The translations under genes and the position numbers were made by a program. 25,255 bases of DNA from Rikenellaceae bacterium UBA1749 (lineage in GTDB: Bacteria; Bacteroidota; Bacteroidia; Bacteroidales; Rikenellaceae), in NCBI GenBank assembly GCA_002315675.1, contig DCHP01000015.1, positions 524-25,778 of the forward strand, in the 5' to 3' direction. This document shows, one piece after another, positions 8,081-15,797 of the stretch (the stretch's first letter is position 1; each line of letters opens with the position of its first letter). The notes under the pieces are model-generated. The model saw only the letters and a program-made list of their open reading frames with translations, did not search any database and was not told the origin of the DNA.

Positions 8081-8881
8081 TTAAAGACTTAGGCCAGGAT
8101 AAGGAAGAACTGATGAAAATCCACCATCATTGTATATATTCTGAAGTGTTACCTTGTTGGTGTAATCGGAGAATAGGACAGTAACAAGATTTGCACAGTC
8201 TTCGGCAGTTGCATTACCAAGAGGTGATGCTGAATTTGAATATTGCAGCATTTCTCCCATACCAACTATACCTTTTCCTGCAGTTGTAGCAGTGGGGGAC
8301 TGTGATACGGTATTGACACGTACTTTTTTCTCTTTCCCTAGTATATAGCCGAAATTCCTTGTAATAGATTGAAGCATTGCTTTTGCATCAGCCATGTCGT
8401 TGTATCCAGGCATGACCCTGTCTGCAGCAATATATGTCAAGGCTACAACAGATCCGCATTCATTCATAGCATCCTTTTTATAAAGAGTCTGAAGAAGCTT
8501 ATGGAAAGAAAGAGCAGATATATCTATTGTCTTTTCATAAAAATTATAATCAAGGTTTGAGTATGGATGCCCCTTTCTAAGATTTGGCGACATTCCCACG
8601 GCATGAAGTACAAAATCAATTCTACTGCCAAAATGATTGATAGATTCATCAACCAATTTTTCAAGGTCTTCAACTGATGTTGCGTCTGCAGCGATTACAG
8701 GACTTCCTGTCTTTTCTGAAAGAGATTTGATTGTTCCGAATTTCAAAGCAACAGGAGCATTTGTCAGAACTATTTCAGCCCCTTCATCGACAACCTTTTC
8801 TGCAATTTTCCAGGCTATTGAATCTTCATTCAATGCACCGAAAATAATACCTTTTTTATTTTTCAGAATATTGTTTCCCAT
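8081..8881 (-). CDS. fabI: Enoyl-[acyl-carrier-protein] reductase (NADH), FabI type
   Basis: A 266-residue SDR-fold enzyme that catalyses the last reduction of each fatty-acid elongation cycle in the cytoplasm. The divergent-SDR glycine motif GIIFGALNEDSIAW lies at the N terminus. The catalytic pair is Y150 (LTYIAADR) and Y160-x6-K167 (GYNDMADAK), the Y-x6-K spacing that distinguishes FabI from ordinary SDRs. VNTVSQSPTATTAG is the Bacteroidota form of the substrate-loop region. It is complete and normal in length. It has a well-formed promoter at 8906-8936 and appears to be a stand-alone housekeeping gene embedded among CAZyme genes. Confidence 0.92.
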   Translation of the reverse strand: MGNNILKNKKGIIFGALNEDSIAWKIAEKVVDEGAEIVLTNAPVALKFGTIKSLSEKTGSPVIAADATSVEDLEKLVDESINHFGSRIDFVLHAVGMSPNLRKGHPYSNLDYNFYEKTIDISALSFHKLLQTLYKKDAMNECGSVVALTYIAADRVMPGYNDMADAKAMLQSITRNFGYILGKEKKVRVNTVSQSPTATTAGKGIVGMGEMLQYSNSASPLGNATAEDCANLVTVLFSDYTNKVTLQNIYNDGGFSSVLPYPGLSL

Positions 8882-8905
8882 GATTTTCGATTATAAATGT
8901 TTTTC

Positions 8906-8936
8906 CAAAGATATTCAACTTGAAGTTGATTTCAAA
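8906..8936 (-). promoter_or_regulatory. fabI promoter, Bacteroidota type
   Basis: On the minus strand TTTG (8936-8933) is followed after exactly 19 bp by TATCTTTG (8913-8906). This matches the published Bacteroides -33 TTTG / -7 TAnnTTTG architecture. The start codon lies 24 bp beyond the -7 box, leaving a short leader. Confidence 0.8.
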
Positions 8937-8981
8937 CCGAATATTGCTTAAACGAACAGAAAGCTTATCGTGTTCATGTTT

Positions 8982-9079
8982 GAGTCCACTTTAAAAAGTC
9001 CAAAAAATGAGAAATGCCCCCATTACAAAGGCCTGTAGCGGATATAAAAACTTTAAACGATACTTATTAAAGTGGGCTC
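8982..9079 (+). mobile_element. MITE-like element, copy 1 (98 bp)
   Basis: It begins GAGTCCACTTTAAAAAGTCC and ends TTAAAGTGGGCTC; these ends are inverted repeats matching at 12 of the outer 13 bases. It is flanked on both sides by ATGTTT (8976-8981 and 9080-9085), a 6-bp target-site-duplication-like repeat. The core shares an AAnTGAG-AA-GCCCC segment and a TGTA box with copy 2, and similar but weaker blocks with copy 3. It is too short to encode a transposase, so movement would need one acting in trans. It sits between fabI and the GH3 gene. Confidence 0.85.
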
Positions 9080-9196
9080 ATGTTTAAGAAAAGAAAAAAA
9101 ATAATTATGTTGCTGATTGCATATATAAAATGAAGCGACCGGATTACAGAAATTCGAATAGAAAATAACAAAGTCATGTAAAGTAACATAATTGAG

Positions 9197-9204
9197 TATC
9201 TTTG
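9197..9204 (+). promoter_or_regulatory. Possible -7 box for the GH3 gene
   Basis: TATCTTTG matches TAnnTTTG on the coding strand, about 95 bp upstream of the GH3 start. No TTTG occurs 19-21 bp upstream. The implied leader of roughly 90 nt would include the 16-bp tandem repeat. Confidence 0.45.
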
Positions 9205-9241
9205 TAAAACAAAGAATTTACTAGTCCAATAAGGAATAGGG

Positions 9242-9273
9242 TTATCTATATAGTATTTTATCTATATAGTATT
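9242..9273 (+). repeat. Perfect 16-bp tandem repeat in the GH3 leader
   Basis: TTATCTATATAGTATT occurs twice head to tail (9242-9257 and 9258-9273). A degenerate third unit may follow (ATATCTGTAATTTTTA). It ends 26 bp before the GH3 start codon. It could be a replication-slippage duplication or a repeated binding site; the sequence does not decide. Confidence 0.85.
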
Positions 9274-9299
9274 ATATCTGTAATTTTTATATAAATGCT

Positions 9300-11813
9300 A
9301 TGAGGAAGTTAATATTACCATTACTGCTTTTATCATTATCATTCTCAGCTTTCTGTCAGGAAATCTGGAAAGATGAAACAAAATCCTTCGAAGAAAGGAC
9401 TGATGATTTGATATCAAAAATGACAATAGATGAAAAGATTGACCTACTGCGATCCATTTCACCTAAAAACGACAGACTGGGTATTGATAGGTTTTACCAT
9501 GGGAATGAGGCTTTACATGGCGTTGTCAGACCAGGAAGATTTACAGTCTTCCCTCAGGCCATAGGATTGGCTTCAATGTGGGATGATGAATTATTATATC
9601 AGATTTCAACTGCAATTTCTGATGAAGCCCGTGGTAGATGGAATGAACTTGAAGAGGGAAAAAAACAATATAATCTATATGCAGACCTATTGACATTCTG
9701 GTCTCCCACCATTAATATGGCAAGGGATCCAAGATGGGGAAGAACCCCGGAGACATATGGGGAAGATCCTTTCCTATCTGGAGTACTTGGGACTGCTTTT
9801 GTTAAAGGTCTTCAAGGAAATGACAAGAAATACATTAAGGTTGTATCTACACCTAAACACTTTGCATGCAATAATGAGGAACACAACCGTTTTTCATGTA
9901 ATGCGGAAATAAGTGAGAAACAACTTCGTGAATATTACCTTCCAGCATACGAAATGTGTGTAAAAGATGGAAAAGCAGAGGCTATTATGGCCTCATATAC
10001 ATCAATCAATGGAATACCTTCGTGTTGCAATCCATGGCTATTAAACAAGGTTCTAAGAGAAGATTGGGGATTTAACGGATATGTCGTATCCGATTGTGGC
10101 GGTGTCGGACATATTATTCATTCCCATAAGTTTGTAAAGTCACCTGAAACTGCTGCAATGCTTGCCATAAAAGCAGGTCTTGACCTGGAATGTGGTGACT
10201 ATATTTACATACAACCACTTAAAAAGGCATATGAGATGGGAATGGTTTCTGAGGACGATATCAATCTTGCAGCGAAACGTTTACTGCTTTCAAGAATGAA
10301 ACTTGGCCTCTTTGATAGTGACAGAAATAATCCATATAGACATATAGATCCTTCTGTTGTCGGCTGCGAGAAACATCAGGCACTTGCTTTGGAATCAGCT
10401 AGAAAATCCATTGTTCTTCTTAAAAATGAGAACAGGATTCTTCCCATTAATAATAAAATAAAGTCTATTGCTGTGGTTGGAAACAATGCCGCACACTGTG
10501 AATTTGGAGACTATAGCGGGACTCCGACTGTAGAACCTGTTTCAGTACTGAAAGGAATTCAGGAAATTGCAGGAAAGAATGTTAAGATCAATTATGCAGA
10601 GTGGAAATCAGCCAGTGACGAAACGGATTTTGTTGAAGCAAAATACTTCCCGGACGGATTGAATGCCAAGTATTATTCAGGATTGAATTTTGATGAGTTG
10701 ATATTCGAGAGGGATGAACCATACATTTATTTTGAACCTGGCAATCAGGCTCCTCATCCTTCAATCCCTGTAGACCACATGTCTGCCATATGGTCTGGTA
10801 AACTGATTCCTGATGTAACTGGTGATTATATTTTCAAGATAAATGTTACAGGATCGGAAATAGGTTTTTACATAAATGGTGAAAAAATCAACAAAGATGG
10901 TGTTTCATACAAAAACATGCCTGTCAGACTTGAAGCTGGGAAATCATATGATATGATGGTAAAATACAGACTTCAAAGGGATATAGGTGCCGTTGTATCA
11001 CTTAAATGGAAAAAACCGGATTCAAAGAAAAAATATATTTTTGAAGATGCTTGTAATGTCGCTTCAAATAGTGATATTGTTGTTGCTGTTATGGGTATTA
11101 ATAAGAATTATGAACAAGAAGGCAGGGATAGAAGTTATCTGACTCTTCCTGAGGAACAGATTGATTTTCTTAAAGCAATTTACAGTGTAAACCGAAACGT
11201 TGTTCTTGTACTTGTATCTGGCAGTTCTATGGCCATTAACTGGGAACAGGATAATTTGCCTGCCATTGTAGATGCTTGGTACGGAGGGGAATTCGGAGGG
11301 AAAGCAGTTGCTGAAGTTCTATTCGGAAAGTATAACCCTGCAGGACGTCTTCCGCTTACATTCTATAAGGATATGGCTCAATTACCACCATTTGATGATT
11401 ATGATATCACCAAAGGACGTACATACAAATATTTCAATGGAGAGCCATTATATCCTTTCGGTTTCGGTTTAAGTTACACTTCATTTGATTACAGCAATCT
11501 TGTTGTAAATGAGAAAGAATCAAGTATTGAAGTAAATTTCAAGGTAAGAAATTCAGGAAAGGTTTCAGGTGATGAAGTTCCCCAGGTCTATGTAAGAATA
11601 AAGGATTACGAAGGAGAATCTCCTATCAAGGAACTGAAAGGTTTTAAACGAATCAATCTTGCAAAAGGTGAAACGAAAGATGTTTCCATAGAAATTCCTA
11701 AAGAGCAGCTACGTTTCTGGAGTGATGAAAGGAAATGTTTTGTTACCACTAAAGTGATTCCTGAAATATTTGTCGGTTCATCCTCAACAGACATCAGGCT
11801 TCACCAGGACTAA
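9300..11813 (+). CDS. Secreted GH3 beta-glycosidase with PA14 insert and Fn3-like C terminus
   Basis: An 837-residue enzyme with signal peptide MRKLILPLLLLSLSFSAFCQ. The GH3 N-terminal barrel (~25-360) contains DPRWGRTPETYGEDP, the substrate-binding KHFACNNEEHNR, and VVSDCGG with nucleophile D265. The second domain (from ~375) is interrupted by a PA14 module at ~453-575 (GLNAKYYSG to GAVVSLKWKKP). It then resumes with QEGRDRSYLTLPEEQ, near 605, where the acid/base Glu of this architecture lies. An Fn3-like domain ends the protein (~735-830). The barrel resembles beta-xylosidase/beta-glucosidase subgroups (GNEALHGV); PA14 insertions in GH3 typically shape the active site for short oligosaccharides. 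It is probably periplasmic and releases terminal beta-linked sugars. The esterase gene follows 156 bp later, with MITE copy 2 between. Confidence 0.92.
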   Translation: MRKLILPLLLLSLSFSAFCQEIWKDETKSFEERTDDLISKMTIDEKIDLLRSISPKNDRLGIDRFYHGNEALHGVVRPGRFTVFPQAIGLASMWDDELLYQISTAISDEARGRWNELEEGKKQYNLYADLLTFWSPTINMARDPRWGRTPETYGEDPFLSGVLGTAFVKGLQGNDKKYIKVVSTPKHFACNNEEHNRFSCNAEISEKQLREYYLPAYEMCVKDGKAEAIMASYTSINGIPSCCNPWLLNKVLREDWGFNGYVVSDCGGVGHIIHSHKFVKSPETAAMLAIKAGLDLECGDYIYIQPLKKAYEMGMVSEDDINLAAKRLLLSRMKLGLFDSDRNNPYRHIDPSVVGCEKHQALALESARKSIVLLKNENRILPINNKIKSIAVVGNNAAHCEFGDYSGTPTVEPVSVLKGIQEIAGKNVKINYAEWKSASDETDFVEAKYFPDGLNAKYYSGLNFDELIFERDEPYIYFEPGNQAPHPSIPVDHMSAIWSGKLIPDVTGDYIFKINVTGSEIGFYINGEKINKDGVSYKNMPVRLEAGKSYDMMVKYRLQRDIGAVVSLKWKKPDSKKKYIFEDACNVASNSDIVVAVMGINKNYEQEGRDRSYLTLPEEQIDFLKAIYSVNRNVVLVLVSGSSMAINWEQDNLPAIVDAWYGGEFGGKAVAEVLFGKYNPAGRLPLTFYKDMAQLPPFDDYDITKGRTYKYFNGEPLYPFGFGLSYTSFDYSNLVVNEKESSIEVNFKVRNSGKVSGDEVPQVYVRIKDYEGESPIKELKGFKRINLAKGETKDVSIEIPKEQLRFWSDERKCFVTTKVIPEIFVGSSSTDIRLHQD

Positions 11814-11850
11814 AAATGATTATATCGGAATAATACATAAAACAAACAAT

Positions 11851-11947
11851 GAGCACACTTGAAAAAGTCAAATATTGAGAAACGCCCCAATTTCAGAGAC
11901 CTGTAATAGTGGTAAAAATGATAAAAGAAACCTTTTCAAGTAGACTC
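11851..11947 (+). mobile_element. MITE-like element, copy 2 (97 bp)
   Basis: It starts GAGCACACTTGAAAAAGTC and ends CCTTTTCAAGTAGACTC; the ends pair over about 16 bp with a few mismatches. It is flanked by AACAAT on both sides (11845-11850 and 11948-11953). The interior (TTGAGAAACGCCCC, TGTA, GTGGTAAA) aligns with copies 1 and 3. It lies between the GH3 and esterase genes, both on the plus strand, so a read-through transcript would contain its long hairpin. Confidence 0.85.
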
Positions 11948-11969
11948 AACAATTTTAAAAATTAATATC

Positions 11970-13400
11970 ATGAAAAGAATAATAGCCATAGTTGTTCTAA
12001 TTTCTCTTATAGGTTTTTCAGAAGCAAAAGTTGTACTTCCATCATTGTTCACGGACAATATGGTACTTCAAAGAGATACAAGAGCACCTTTCTGGGGTAA
12101 AGCAACTCCAGGAAGTATAGTAAAGATTCTGACAAGTTGGAATAAATCTAAATACTCAGTGAAAGTCAAGGAAGACAGTACATGGATGATAAGCATACAG
12201 ACACCTGGCGCAGGTGGACCATATACGCTTTCATTTACAGATGATGAGACTATCACATTGTCAAATGTTCTAATAGGAGATGTATTTCTATGTTCTGGAC
12301 AATCTAATATGGAAATGAAAATGAAAGGATATGTAAGTCAACCTGTTGACCATAACGCAGATAGAATTGTTAATGCTAAGCCATCAAAGCCAATAAGAAT
12401 CTTCAGTATTCCAAGAACATGTTCAACATACCCATTGGATAGAGTAAACTGCAAATGGGAAGAACATACCAGAGAAGCTGTTGCCAACGTAAGTGCTGTT
12501 TCATATTATTTTGCTGAAACAATGCAAAATGCGTTGGAGATACCAATCGGTATTATTGTTGCAAGTTGGGGTGGGACGACGATTGAAGCATGGATGACTG
12601 AGGAATCTCTGGAGAAGTGCTGTCCGGGAGAATTCAAGTTTGACCATCTTGGCAAAAGAGAAAACAGCCAAGGATTTGAAGGACGTGAAGCTACAATGTA
12701 CAATGGGCAGATTGCCCCATTGATTCCTTTTTCCATCAAAGGACTTATTTGGTATCAAGGTGAATCCAATAGAACGAGATATAAACAATATACAAGACTT
12801 CAGCCGGAATACGTAAGTATGATGAGAGAAAAATTCCAGAGTCCGGATGCCGGGTTCTATTTTGTCCAGATAGCACCACATTTATATGATAATGATCCAA
12901 ATGGATGGGGTAGTGGATATTTTTGCGAAGCGCAGGCATCTACTTTGAAAACCATACCTCATAGTGGTATGGCTACGACTTTGGATATTGGTGACGATCA
13001 GACTATTCATCCACATCAGAAGCCTATCGTAGGACAGAGACTAGCATATATTGCCCTATACAAAGATTATGGATTCACAGAAATAGAAGCAGAAGCACCA
13101 ACATATAAATCGATGACAATAAAGGATAACAAAATCATTATTGAATTTGATAACTGTCATGAAGGAATCTCCCCAATTGTTGCCAATATTCCCGGATTTG
13201 AAATAGCTGGTGAGGATAGGGTATTCCATAAAGCTGATGCTTTCAATAACAATCCAAATAGACAACAGGTAAATGTTTCATCAAAGGAAGTGCCAAATCC
13301 AGTAGCAGTTAGATTCTGTTTTAGAAATTTTCAGTCAAGTACTTTAAAGAACAATTTTGGCATACCTGTAGGTCCTTTTAGAACTGATGACTGGGAATAG
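11970..13400 (+). CDS. Secreted sialate O-acetylesterase-type SGNH esterase
   Basis: A 476-residue protein with signal peptide MKRIIAIVVLISLIGFSEA. It opens with the family's N-terminal beta domain (LPSLFTDNMVLQRDTRAPFW, then WMISIQTPGAGGPYTLSF). The SGNH core has FLCSGQSNMEM with nucleophile S112 and GLIWYQGESN with conserved Q263/E265. The catalytic histidine is H347 in GDDQTIHPHQK. Family members remove O-acetyl groups from sialic acids or from acetylated plant glycans; the name does not fix the substrate. It probably exposes sugars for the neighbouring glycosidases. No separate -7 box is visible in the 156-bp gap after GH3, so co-transcription is likely. A strong terminator follows at 13438. 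Confidence 0.9.
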   Translation: MKRIIAIVVLISLIGFSEAKVVLPSLFTDNMVLQRDTRAPFWGKATPGSIVKILTSWNKSKYSVKVKEDSTWMISIQTPGAGGPYTLSFTDDETITLSNVLIGDVFLCSGQSNMEMKMKGYVSQPVDHNADRIVNAKPSKPIRIFSIPRTCSTYPLDRVNCKWEEHTREAVANVSAVSYYFAETMQNALEIPIGIIVASWGGTTIEAWMTEESLEKCCPGEFKFDHLGKRENSQGFEGREATMYNGQIAPLIPFSIKGLIWYQGESNRTRYKQYTRLQPEYVSMMREKFQSPDAGFYFVQIAPHLYDNDPNGWGSGYFCEAQASTLKTIPHSGMATTLDIGDDQTIHPHQKPIVGQRLAYIALYKDYGFTEIEAEAPTYKSMTIKDNKIIIEFDNCHEGISPIVANIPGFEIAGEDRVFHKADAFNNNPNRQQVNVSSKEVPNPVAVRFCFRNFQSSTLKNNFGIPVGPFRTDDWE

Positions 13401-13437
13401 GAATTAAAATTCATAAGACAAATACTATCCCTGATAC

Positions 13438-13482
13438 AAAACAGTCCCGAAGACATTACATATTTGTCTTCGGGATTGTTTT
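13438..13482. terminator. Bidirectional terminator between convergent genes
   Basis: TCCCGAAGACA (13445-13455) pairs perfectly with TGTCTTCGGGA (13465-13475) around a 9-nt loop. The stem is extended by A-rich and T-rich arms (AAAACA/TTGTTTT), giving a U-tract in both directions. It lies between the esterase stop (13400, plus) and the GH97 stop (13580, minus). Confidence 0.88.
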
Positions 13483-13579
13483 CACTTTATTTTACTATAT
13501 CACAGGAGAAAAGTCAAAACAGGAGGAAACAATACAATCATCCTCCTGTTTAATAAGATCTATTTGTTCAACTTTATAT

Positions 13580-15544
13580 TTATTTCAATGGAGTTATCCT
13601 TGCAACCCAGCCACCTCCAGGTGCCATTGATATATTTAAGATATCACCACTTTTAACATTGTCAAATCCCTTTACATAATCTATTGCACGGATATCTGCA
13701 TTAATACCATCCTTATAGAATTCCATTTTGTAATTACCCTTAGGAAGAAAACTTAAATCAATTTTAATCTGACGTGCAGACCAGTCGGTTATTGCTGCAA
13801 CATACCAGTTATCCCCATTTCTTCTGGCCAAAGAAACATACTCACCAATTTTTGAGTCAAGAGGCTTTGTTTCATCCCATACAAGAGGGAATGAGGTAAA
13901 GAATTCTGTACATTCATTTTCCCTGTAATAGTCACTTGGTGGGTCTGGTAACATCTGCATTGGACTTTCAATGACAAGTGATAATGCCATTGAATGAACT
14001 CTTGTACCTTGTCCTGTTGGAGGATTAGTGTTACGGAAAGCGGACTTGGTTGAATTATAGGTAGTACATGGTATGAAATCAGCAGGCCCGGCAACACCTC
14101 TAATAAATGGAAGAAGGCATTCATGGTGAGGATCTTCATAACTTACACAAGTATTATATTCAAAATCAACCAGACCTTCTCTTGTCAAAATATTAGGATA
14201 CATTCTTCTAATTCCATTTGGAACGCATCCACCATGGAAGTCTATTACCATTTTGTATTTTGCGGCTTCTGCAGCAGCTTTCTCATAAAAATGGGAAATC
14301 AACTGATCATTTCTATCCATAAAGTCAACCTTTATACCTTTAACGCCCCACTCAGAAAACTGCTTGAAAGCTTTATCCATCTGAACCTCCAGATTATCAT
14401 GTGTAACCCATAGCATTAGATTCACACCTTTTGATTTGGCATAATCAGAAACTTCTTTCATGTTTATATCAGGAACTGGTTTTGTCAGATCTTGATTCTG
14501 CCTGTTCCAGCCACTCCATCCATCATCAAATAAAAAATATTTCAGTCCATAATGAGCAGCAAAATCAATAAGATATTTTGCTGTTGCGGTATTATTACCT
14601 GCTTTGAAATCAGTGCCATAGATGCCATTACGTGCCCACCAGTCAAATGTCACCCAACCTGTCTGAATCCATGATGGATCGTCAATGCAGCATTCGGAAG
14701 CAAGAAGATATACAAGTTGATTTGATAGAAGACCAGAATCATCATCACTGAATGCGAAAGCACGCCATGGAAAACTTCTGGAACCTGATGTCTTGGCCAT
14801 GAATTCCTCCTCATCTTTTACATCCTGGTCTGAATACTTGTCACCGGTATTATGCAGAGCCTTAGGATATTTCCAGAAAGCAGCTCTTAAATTTTCACCA
14901 TCCTTTTTCAGCCACATGACAGGATAATCATGAACATCTGATTCAAGGAACAATATATCTTCACCAGATGGTAATTTGACAAAAACAGGTAGGTTGGCGT
15001 TGGATTGCTGAGCAGCCTGTGATATTGAAGTTTCATAATAAGCTGACTCTCCAGAACGAATATCAAGAATCTTCTCTGATTGCCATATTAATTTGGAAGA
15101 AGTATCAATAATATACTTCGCTGATTCTTTGGAAATAATTATTTCTCCATCTATTTCAGAAATTATTCTGTATGCAGCACCATTATCATAAAGTCGTACT
15201 GCAAGGGAAGATTTGTCGGAAAATTTAACTACAATTTCATTATACTTATCAACAATCTGAGCATTTTTCTCCTTAATAACCGGAGTAACAATTCTGTCAA
15301 TACTATTAATTATAACTTTCTTGATTCTCGCATTTTCAACTGGAATTTGTCCTTTATCTGAATCAATAAAGATATCTTTTGCAGTTAGGATTGTATTTCC
15401 ATTGTTTTTAAAATCAATGGAAACCCTGTTTTCAACTTTGATAGTAGCAGTGTATTTTCCTCCAGGTGAAGATAACTCCACATTTTTAGAAAGAACGGGT
15501 GCTACTGCAAAAATAAGCGGTGCCAATAACATTAATCTTTTCAT
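13580..15544 (-). CDS. Secreted GH97 glycosidase, retaining alpha-galactosidase type
   Basis: A 654-residue enzyme with signal peptide MKRLMLLAPLIFAVAPVLS. The N-terminal beta-sandwich (~20-280) opens with VELSSPGGKYTATIKV. The (beta/alpha)8 barrel (~290-560) contains KYFLFDDGWSGW, GIKVDFMDRNDQ, MVIDFHGGCVPNGIRRMYPN and ILTREGLVDFEYN. GH97 splits into inverting alpha-glucosidases (SusB type) and retaining enzymes such as the B. thetaiotaomicron alpha-galactosidase, whose nucleophile and acid/base are, from memory, D415 and E470. Here D407 and E462 fall in the equivalent motifs with the same 55-residue spacing, favouring the retaining group. It sits alone between a bidirectional terminator and a divergent promoter region. 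Confidence 0.9.
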   Translation of the reverse strand: MKRLMLLAPLIFAVAPVLSKNVELSSPGGKYTATIKVENRVSIDFKNNGNTILTAKDIFIDSDKGQIPVENARIKKVIINSIDRIVTPVIKEKNAQIVDKYNEIVVKFSDKSSLAVRLYDNGAAYRIISEIDGEIIISKESAKYIIDTSSKLIWQSEKILDIRSGESAYYETSISQAAQQSNANLPVFVKLPSGEDILFLESDVHDYPVMWLKKDGENLRAAFWKYPKALHNTGDKYSDQDVKDEEEFMAKTSGSRSFPWRAFAFSDDDSGLLSNQLVYLLASECCIDDPSWIQTGWVTFDWWARNGIYGTDFKAGNNTATAKYLIDFAAHYGLKYFLFDDGWSGWNRQNQDLTKPVPDINMKEVSDYAKSKGVNLMLWVTHDNLEVQMDKAFKQFSEWGVKGIKVDFMDRNDQLISHFYEKAAAEAAKYKMVIDFHGGCVPNGIRRMYPNILTREGLVDFEYNTCVSYEDPHHECLLPFIRGVAGPADFIPCTTYNSTKSAFRNTNPPTGQGTRVHSMALSLVIESPMQMLPDPPSDYYRENECTEFFTSFPLVWDETKPLDSKIGEYVSLARRNGDNWYVAAITDWSARQIKIDLSFLPKGNYKMEFYKDGINADIRAIDYVKGFDNVKSGDILNISMAPGGGWVARITPLK

Positions 15545-15603
15545 AATTCTTATTTAGTAAGGGATTGGAAAAACCAATGGATGAATTATCGTGTATCAAT
15601 TGT

Positions 15604-15611
15604 CAAATTTA
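15604..15611 (-). promoter_or_regulatory. Possible -7 box for the GH97 gene
   Basis: The minus strand reads TAAATTTG, fitting TAnnTTTG, 59 bp upstream of the GH97 start. No TTTG is found at the expected distance upstream, so the assignment is tentative. Confidence 0.4.
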
Positions 15612-15688
15612 ATAAAAATATGCTATTAATTTTGTATGATTACTCGATTACATTTCCAATATAGCTTCTATGATTACTATGTTAATTT

Positions 15689-15720
15689 TTTGATAGAACA
15701 ATCCAAATTAAGTAAATTTG
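15689..15720 (+). promoter_or_regulatory. Promoter of the GH63-like gene
   Basis: TTTG (15689-15692) is followed after 20 bp by TAAATTTG (15713-15720), matching the Bacteroidota -33/-7 layout. The start codon is 77 bp beyond the -7 box. Confidence 0.7.
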
Positions 15721-15797
15721 AGAATGAATTGTCACTATACTCGTCAGGGTAATCAAAAGTATTTCACTGATTTATGAATTTTTAATTAATTACTCAT

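Larger units (their letters stand above)
8882..9299. other. 418-bp divergent spacer between fabI and the GH3 gene
   Basis: From left to right it holds the fabI promoter (8906-8936, minus), one full MITE-like element with 6-bp direct flanks (8976-9085 including flanks), a plus-strand -7 box (9197-9204) and a perfect 16-bp tandem repeat (9242-9273) just before the GH3 start. No coding frame of substance was recognised. Confidence 0.7.

Noticed and set aside
12501..12881. 126-residue minus-strand open frame inside the esterase gene
   Set aside because: It lies opposite well-conserved SGNH esterase motifs and has the low-complexity composition of an antisense shadow.
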